From: JBGOUV01 sp041477815
GTDB taxonomy: Bacteria; Acidobacteriota; Terriglobia; Bryobacterales; JACQDG01
Assembly (NCBI GenBank): GCA_041477815.1
Contig: JBGOUV010000268.1
Span: 1 to 9,784, forward strand
Direction: 5' to 3'
Length of the DNA stretch: 9,784 bases
In this document: one piece after another, positions 5,514 to 9,784 of the stretch
Numbering within the stretch: position 1 is the first letter of the stretch
Layout: the number at the start of each line of letters is the position of its first letter
Notes under the pieces: generated by a model
What the model saw: only the letters and a program-made list of their open reading frames with translations
The model's database searches: none
What the model was told of the DNA's origin: nothing
Translations under genes and position numbers: made by a program

Positions 5514-6815
5514 TCACGGCAGTCCGGGCTTATCACGCCACATGCCCCGCAGGCGGTAGAGCTGGATGCGGTGCCTTTCCATGATGCGCTCGGCGGCGCC
5601 GATTTCGACTTGGGTGGTGACGTCAGCGCCGTAGCCGCCGTAGGCGGCGTTGCGGAGGTCGGGGATATACCCCGGCCACATGCCGCCGGAGCTGTAGGTG
5701 TAGCCGTAGAAGAGCGGCGTGGGGAGGTCGGCGTGGGTCTTCCAGTAGGTTTGGAGGCGGTGGTGGGGCTCGCCGGGGACCGTGGCTATGGCGATTTCGC
5801 CGTTCAGGAGGATCGTCGTGATGCCTACATCGATGGATCGGTCGGGATCCCAGCGGCTGGCAAACTTCAGGACCTCGCCGGAGGCCTGGAGGGAGGGCTT
5901 TTCGGGGGCGGCGGTCTTGATGGGACGGGCGGTCTTGACTACTTCGTTGGCGAGGAGCTGGCCCATCTGGTCGACCAGGGCGAAATCCTCGGCCTCGATG
6001 CCCTTGCGGCCCTGGAACAGGGGGTTGATGTCGCCGGCGCCGCCCTGGACGAACATGCACTGGACGCCGGGCAGGTCGGCCTCGACCTTGGTTTGCATGG
6101 CGCCGGGGTAGTCCGCCGAGTACTTGCAGTTGGTGGGTCCGAGGACGACGGCGTGGGCGGCGTAGTGGACCAGGACGGCCTTGGGGTTGCCGGCGGCGTC
6201 ATCGACGCGCAAGAGGACGAACTCCGGGTCGACCGGGCCGTAGGGGACGCGCTGGAGGTTGTCGAACAGGGCGCGGGCGCGGCCGGTGTCGCGGAGCAGG
6301 AGGCGGTTGTAGCCGAGTTGGAGCGAGCCGCGTCCGACTCCCAGGCGGGCGGGAAACATCGACGATGACGCCTGGCGGATGGCGTCGAAGATCTTCTGCT
6401 CGATCTCGAGCAGGTAGGGGGAAGGCTCGGCGCCGCTGGGGGGCAGGCCAGCGCCGGTGCCGGCGGGGGCCAGGTATTGCGGGCCCGAATGGGTGTGGGA
6501 GGCCGACAAGAGGAGTACGGGAATTCCCAGCTTTTGGGGGACGTCGCGGCGGAGGTTGTCCGAGACGATGCTGCCGAGGTCCAGGGTGACGAGGGCCATT
6601 TTGGAGTCGCCGGCCTCGAGGACCAGGACCTTGGCCATGAGGGGGTCGTGCATGCCGGTGGCGGGGCCGCACTTGCGGTTGTTGTAGCCATACATAGGCA
6701 TAGAGCCGGCGGGGGTGAGGTCGGCGCGGGCCAGGCCGGCGCGGAGGGGGGGGAGGCTGGTTTGGGCCAGGCTCAGGGCGGACAACGTCGTCAGAGCCAC
6801 GGCGAGTCTTGTCAT
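5514..6815 (-). CDS. Secreted neutral/alkaline ceramidase-like protein
   Basis: A 433-residue protein with a signal peptide (residues 1 to about 18: MTRL, hydrophobic core, ALSLAQ) and a single domain of the neutral/alkaline non-lysosomal ceramidase N-terminal family, a zinc amidase fold. The likely zinc ligands are present: His in SHTHSGP (H107/H109), H221 in YAAHAVV, E349 in VPGEPHH and a Tyr in the WPGYIP segment (380-384), followed by an AYGGY motif. The expected nucleophile is not: the GDVSPN hexapeptide of ceramidases (Ser nucleophile) reads GDINPL here (261-266), with Asn264 for Ser. The length also lacks the C-terminal domain of true ceramidases. It is probably a related periplasmic or secreted hydrolase acting on another substrate, or using metal-activated water alone. 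The start at 6815 gives the signal peptide; a GATAAT sits 7 bases upstream. A longer in-frame extension upstream runs antisense through pfkB and is not real. Confidence 0.85.
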   Translation of the reverse strand: MTRLAVALTTLSALSLAQTSLPPLRAGLARADLTPAGSMPMYGYNNRKCGPATGMHDPLMAKVLVLEAGDSKMALVTLDLGSIVSDNLRRDVPQKLGIPVLLLSASHTHSGPQYLAPAGTGAGLPPSGAEPSPYLLEIEQKIFDAIRQASSSMFPARLGVGRGSLQLGYNRLLLRDTGRARALFDNLQRVPYGPVDPEFVLLRVDDAAGNPKAVLVHYAAHAVVLGPTNCKYSADYPGAMQTKVEADLPGVQCMFVQGGAGDINPLFQGRKGIEAEDFALVDQMGQLLANEVVKTARPIKTAAPEKPSLQASGEVLKFASRWDPDRSIDVGITTILLNGEIAIATVPGEPHHRLQTYWKTHADLPTPLFYGYTYSSGGMWPGYIPDLRNAAYGGYGADVTTQVEIGAAERIMERHRIQLYRLRGMWRDKPGLP

Positions 6816-6822
6816 GTGGCTG

Positions 6823-6828
6823 ATTATC
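6823..6828 (-). promoter_or_regulatory. -10 element of the ceramidase-like gene
   Basis: On the minus strand GATAAT (five of six to TATAAT) ends 7 bases before the ATG at 6815. The predicted transcript start is near 6816, giving a leader of one base. No Shine-Dalgarno sequence is present. It lies 8 bases from the oppositely directed pfkB element. Confidence 0.5.
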
Positions 6829-6836
6829 GCACTTGT

Positions 6837-6842
6837 TACAAT
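6837..6842 (+). promoter_or_regulatory. -10 element of the pfkB operon
   Basis: TACAAT (five of six to TATAAT) ends 9 bases before the pfkB ATG at 6852, with a predicted transcript start near 6849. There is no Shine-Dalgarno sequence and no well-spaced -35; a TTGTCA at 6809-6814 is too far away (22 bases). Confidence 0.5.
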
Positions 6843-6851
6843 AGTCGGTTC

Positions 6852-7757
6852 ATGTCCCTGGTAGTCGTTGGCTCCGTCGCGTACGACGGCATTCAAACTC
6901 CTTATGGCAAGGTGGACCGCATCCTGGGCGGCGCGGCCACGTACTTCTCGCTCGCCGCCAGCTTCTTCACACCGGTGAAGGTGGTGGCGGTGGTCGGCGA
7001 TGATTTCGACCCGGCCGACGTGGAGCTGCTCGGCAGGCATGGGGTCGACCTGGAGGGGCTGGAGCGCGCGCCGGGGAAAACCTTCTTCTGGTCCGGGGTC
7101 TACTCGGACGATCTCAACGATCGCACCACGCTGACTACCGACCTGAACGTCTTCGCCGACTTCAACCCCAAGCTGCCCGAGTCGTACCGCCGGTGTCCAT
7201 ATCTGTTCCTCGGCAACATCCAGCCCAGTCTGCAAACGCGCGTGCGCCGGCAGATGAGCCAGACGCGCCTGGTGGGCGGGGACACCATGAACTACTGGAT
7301 CCGGGAGACGCCCGCCGACCTGGCGGAGGCGATACGCGAGTGGGACGTCCTGGTCATCAACGACAGCGAAGCGCGGATGCTGAGCGGTGAGTATCAGCTT
7401 CGCAAAGCCGCCGCGAAGATCCTGACCAGGGGCCCGAGCAACCTCATTATCAAGCGGGGCGAGTACGGCGCCGTGCTGTTCCGCGAGGACGGGTACTTCA
7501 TGACGCCCGGGTTTCTGCTGGAAACCGTCTTCGACCCGACCGGGGCGGGCGACTCGTTTGCCGGCGGCTTCATGGGCTTTCTGGCCGGGTCCGGCGCCGA
7601 TCCTGCGAGCGTGGAGGCGCTGCGGCAGGCCGTCATCTACGGGTCGGTGCTGGGAAGCTTCTGCTGCGAGCAGTTCGGCGTCCGTCGCCTGACCGAGCTG
7701 ACGCGGAAGGAAATCGATGCCCGCTACCGGGACTTCCGGGCGTTTACGCAGTTCTAG
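6852..7757 (+). CDS. PfkB/ribokinase-family carbohydrate kinase
   Basis: A 301-residue cytoplasmic kinase that would phosphorylate a sugar or nucleoside with ATP. Family marks in order: N-terminal strand SLVVVGSVAYD; the substrate-binding Gly pair in ILGGAATYFS (26-27); NDSEAR (170-175), carrying the N-x-x-E motif linked to magnesium and phosphate binding; and the PfkB signature DPTGAGDSFAGGF (228-240), with GAGD forming the anion hole and D234 the catalytic base. All key residues are present and the length is typical. Substrate specificity cannot be read from these motifs. The start at 6852 is the first ATG of the family-like N-terminus; it lacks a Shine-Dalgarno sequence and lies just after a TACAAT element, suggesting a leaderless operon mRNA. 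The next gene, a glycosyltransferase, probably overlaps or begins soon after its stop. It is divergent from the ceramidase-like gene by 36 bases. Confidence 0.93.
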   Translation: MSLVVVGSVAYDGIQTPYGKVDRILGGAATYFSLAASFFTPVKVVAVVGDDFDPADVELLGRHGVDLEGLERAPGKTFFWSGVYSDDLNDRTTLTTDLNVFADFNPKLPESYRRCPYLFLGNIQPSLQTRVRRQMSQTRLVGGDTMNYWIRETPADLAEAIREWDVLVINDSEARMLSGEYQLRKAAAKILTRGPSNLIIKRGEYGAVLFREDGYFMTPGFLLETVFDPTGAGDSFAGGFMGFLAGSGADPASVEALRQAVIYGSVLGSFCCEQFGVRRLTELTRKEIDARYRDFRAFTQF

Positions 7758-9252
7758 GGGACACGGCGAGTCGAAGGAGGTCTGGATATGCCTCGGACTC
7801 GCCGCGGTGTTGAGCGCCGCCTTCGTCCTGTTCTCCCTCCACCGCGGGTACACCCTCTACTACGGTGATGCCGCCTCTCACCTGAACATAGCGCGGCGGC
7901 TCACCGACGGGCGCAACCCGGGCTACGAACAGCTCGGCACGGTGTGGCTGCCGCTTCCTCACGTGTTGATGGCGCCGCTGGCGCGCTACGATTCGCTGTG
8001 GCGGTCGGGCTTGGCCGGCGCGCTGCCGGGCGCGGTGTTCTTCGTCCTGGGCACGGGGTTCCTTTACGCCGCCGTGCGGCACGCTACGGGGAGCCGGGCC
8101 GCCGCGGTGGTGGCGGCCGGGCTGTTTGCCGGCAATCCTAATCTGCTTTACTTGCAGTCCACGCCTATGAATGAGCCGATCTTTCTGGGCTTGTTCGCCG
8201 CCGCCGTCTACTTTGCCGTGCGCGGCCAGGCTCTGGGCGCGGGGATCGCCATTCTTCTGTCTACCCTCACCCGTTACGAGGGCTGGTTCCTGATTCCTTT
8301 CTTCGTTTTGTTTTTCCTTTTCGGACGCTCGGTGAAGGCCGCGGTCCTGTTCCTGCTGCTGGCGGGACTGGGGCCGCTGTACTGGTTGGCCCATAATCAA
8401 TATCTATATAGCGACGCGCTGGAGTTTTACCGGGGTCCGCACGGACCCCGAGCCATCTACCAGCGCGGCCTCGATCGCGGCTACGCCCGCCATCCGGCCG
8501 ACCACCACCTCGCTGTCGCCGCGCGGTACTATCGCCGCGCAGCGGAGCTGGCGCTGGGACGGCCGCTGCTCTTTGTGGCGGCGGGCCTGGCCCTGGCCCT
8601 GGTCCGCAGACCCACGCGCGCCCTGGCTTTGCTGGCCCTGCCAGCGCCGTTCTACATTCTGAGCCTGCACTCCGGCGGCACGCCGATCCACGTACCCGAC
8701 CTCTATCCCCACTCGTACTACAATACCCGCTACGCGCTGGCCGTCCTGCCGGCCTGCGCGGCCGCGGCCGGGGTCCTGGTGGGGATGCTTCCCCGCCCCG
8801 CTCTGCGGGCCGTGGCGGCGGCGGTCATCCTGATTGCGGGACTCGGGGGCTGGCTGCTGCATCCTTCGGTCGAGTCCTGGATTACGTGGAAGGAATCGGA
8901 GGTCAACTCCCGGGGCCGCCGCCTGTGGACCGGCGAGGCCGCCGAGTTCTTTCGCCGCGCGTATCGGCCGGGGGACGGTATCTTTACGGCCTCGGGCGAC
9001 GTCCTGGCAGTCTACCAGACGGCCGGCATCCCGCTGCGCGAGACGCTGAACGACGGCTACGGGCCGGCCTACCTGCCCGCGGTGCAGCGGCCGGACCTGT
9101 TCCTGCGCGAGCGCTGGATCGTCTGCGTGGCCGGTGACGCCATGTCGTTCCAGCTCGTGAACCCGCGCCGTTATGCGCGGCTGGCGGAGCGCGTCGCCGC
9201 GTTCACCGCCGACCGCGAGCCGGTCATCGAAATCTACCGGAAACTCCCATGA
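7717..9252 (+). CDS. Membrane glycosyltransferase, GT39/ArnT-like (start uncertain)
   Basis: Integral membrane GT-C-type glycosyltransferase, likely using a polyprenyl-phosphate sugar donor and acting on the outer face of the inner membrane. From the ATG at 7717 it is 511 residues: TM1 at about 24-42, then a loop with an acidic residue in YYGDAASHL (D51) where this superfamily has its catalytic Asp, about ten further hydrophobic segments up to about 381 (including 100-121, 190-203, 207-224, 338-356 and 363-381), and a soluble C-terminal part (382-511). NEPIF (152-156) follows TM3. The first 22 residues overlap the pfkB end in another frame and look unnatural. An excellent Shine-Dalgarno and ATG (7774-7790) are out of frame; alternative in-frame starts are GTG 7807 or TTG 7810, which would cut into TM1. 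The stop overlaps the dapF start by 4 bases. The acceptor and sugar are unknown. Confidence 0.85.
   Translation: MPATGTSGRLRSSRGHGESKEVWICLGLAAVLSAAFVLFSLHRGYTLYYGDAASHLNIARRLTDGRNPGYEQLGTVWLPLPHVLMAPLARYDSLWRSGLAGALPGAVFFVLGTGFLYAAVRHATGSRAAAVVAAGLFAGNPNLLYLQSTPMNEPIFLGLFAAAVYFAVRGQALGAGIAILLSTLTRYEGWFLIPFFVLFFLFGRSVKAAVLFLLLAGLGPLYWLAHNQYLYSDALEFYRGPHGPRAIYQRGLDRGYARHPADHHLAVAARYYRRAAELALGRPLLFVAAGLALALVRRPTRALALLALPAPFYILSLHSGGTPIHVPDLYPHSYYNTRYALAVLPACAAAAGVLVGMLPRPALRAVAAAVILIAGLGGWLLHPSVESWITWKESEVNSRGRRLWTGEAAEFFRRAYRPGDGIFTASGDVLAVYQTAGIPLRETLNDGYGPAYLPAVQRPDLFLRERWIVCVAGDAMSFQLVNPRRYARLAERVAAFTADREPVIEIYRKLP
7774..7780 (+). promoter_or_regulatory. Strong Shine-Dalgarno AAGGAGG near the glycosyltransferase start
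   Basis: AAGGAGG is followed after 7 bases by ATG at 7788. That ATG is not in the glycosyltransferase frame. In the correct frame the nearest codon at usable spacing is ATA (7786). The site is strong enough that ribosomes should load here. Confidence 0.7.
7788..7868 (+). other. 26-codon reading frame behind the Shine-Dalgarno, or the displaced glycosyltransferase start
   Basis: From the ATG at 7788 an Arg/Pro-rich 26-residue frame runs to TGA at 7866-7868, wholly inside the glycosyltransferase. Removing one C directly after this ATG (7791-7792) would instead give MLGLAAVLSAAFVLF, a natural TM1 start in the glycosyltransferase frame. So it may be the true start broken by one extra base, a coupling leader peptide, or chance. 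Confidence 0.35.
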
Positions 9253-9784
9253 CCATTCCCTTCGTGAAGGCCCACGGGGCCGGCAACGACTTCCTGCTCG
9301 TCCAGGCGCTGGAGCAGGCCGACTACGCCGCCCTCGCTGTGTCTATGTGCGACCGCCACTGCGGGGTCGGCGCCGACGGCCTGATTGTCTTCACGGGAAC
9401 CAACCGGATCCGCCTGTTCAACTCCGACGGCTCGGAAGCTGAGCTATCGGGCAACGGCACCCGGTGCGCCGCCGCCTTGCTGATCGCCGACGGCCGCGCC
9501 GGGGATAGTGTCACCATCGAGACCCAGGCGGGCTCGAAGCACCTGCGTCTGCTGGAGCGCCGCGACAACCTGTTTCTGCTGGAAATGGGGATGGGGCGTC
9601 CGGCGTACTCGCCCGAGGAGGTAGACTGCCTGCTCGACACGTCCCAAGGACCGCAGCGGGTGACCCTTCTGGACGTGGGCAATCCGCAGTGCGCCCTGCT
9701 GGTTGACTCGCTCGACTTCGACTGGCAAACCCTGGGCCGCGAGATCGAAGGCCACCCGCGCTTTCCGCGGCGCACCAACGTGTC
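9249..9784 (+). CDS. dapF: Diaminopimelate epimerase, N-terminal part (cut by window edge)
   Basis: Cytoplasmic cofactor-free epimerase converting LL- to meso-diaminopimelate for lysine and peptidoglycan. About 178 residues are visible, with family marks KAHGAGNDFLLV (7-18), RHCGVGADGLI (36-46), NSDGSEAEL (58-66) followed by SGNGTRC (67-73), and VGNPQCALLV (143-152). In the family signature N-x-DGS-x4-C-G-N-[GA]-x-R the Cys is the first catalytic base; here it is Ser67. A Cys is kept six residues on (C73). The second catalytic Cys would lie past the right edge. The start at 9249 overlaps the glycosyltransferase stop (ATGA), so translation is probably coupled; only a weak upstream purine run serves as ribosome site. 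The Ser may mean altered activity or a DapF-like enzyme of another specificity. The family call is firm; the exact substrate is less so. Confidence 0.9.
   Translation, partial: MTIPFVKAHGAGNDFLLVQALEQADYAALAVSMCDRHCGVGADGLIVFTGTNRIRLFNSDGSEAELSGNGTRCAAALLIADGRAGDSVTIETQAGSKHLRLLERRDNLFLLEMGMGRPAYSPEEVDCLLDTSQGPQRVTLLDVGNPQCALLVDSLDFDWQTLGREIEGHPRFPRRTNV

Noticed and set aside
5514..7853. A very long minus-strand open frame (about 779 codons) running antisense to pfkB.
   Set aside because: Only the part after the ATG at 6815 (signal peptide plus ceramidase-like domain) looks like a protein. The upstream part is an antisense shadow of pfkB with low-quality composition, common in GC-rich DNA.

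Overview
The window looks like chromosomal DNA of a GC-rich, Gram-negative (lipid A-making) bacterium, most likely an Acidobacteriota of the Bryobacteraceae/Solibacter type. This is inferred from the lpxA and lpxD genes, a short hypothetical protein of a family I recognise as expanded in that group, and a P-loop protein of a type I associate with the same phylum. No rRNA or other phylogenetic marker is present, so the assignment is tentative.

Layout. (1) Bases 1-2972 are housekeeping. A Ser/Thr protein kinase (cut by the left edge) follows lpxA on the minus strand. lpxD and a BioD/ParA-like P-loop protein form a tight plus-strand operon. lpxA and lpxD diverge across only 21 bases, and these hold one symmetric -10 element, TATGATA. 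(2) Bases 2944-5372 look accessory: an AT-rich tract at a convergent junction, a hypothetical protein (minus), a HicBA toxin-antitoxin pair whose hicA carries a single-base frameshift (minus), and a PD-(D/E)XK-type nuclease (plus). The nuclease DNA is visibly lower in GC than its surroundings. (3) Bases 5514-9784: a secreted neutral-ceramidase-like protein (minus) diverges across 36 bases from a plus-strand operon of PfkB sugar kinase, membrane glycosyltransferase (GT39/ArnT-like) and dapF (cut by the right edge).

How the genes relate. LpxA and LpxD are the first and third steps of lipid A synthesis, and their shared promoter would co-regulate them. The kinase directly downstream of lpxA is probably co-transcribed with it. 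The pfkB-GT-dapF run looks like an envelope-related operon (sugar supply, lipid-linked glycosyl transfer, diaminopimelate for peptidoglycan), but that functional link is inference.

The strongest unexpected signal is regulatory. Six genes that begin transcription units, plus weakly the kinase, have a TATAAT-like hexamer placed so that the predicted transcript would start 0-3 bases before the start codon, with no Shine-Dalgarno sequence. Two operon-internal genes and one hypothetical gene do have Shine-Dalgarno sequences. This suggests widespread leaderless transcription. Other points are loss of expected catalytic residues in DapF (Cys to Ser) and in the ceramidase-like protein (Ser to Asn), the hicA frameshift, and a start-codon conflict in the glycosyltransferase. 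I did not find a CRISPR array, tRNA, rRNA or insertion sequence.
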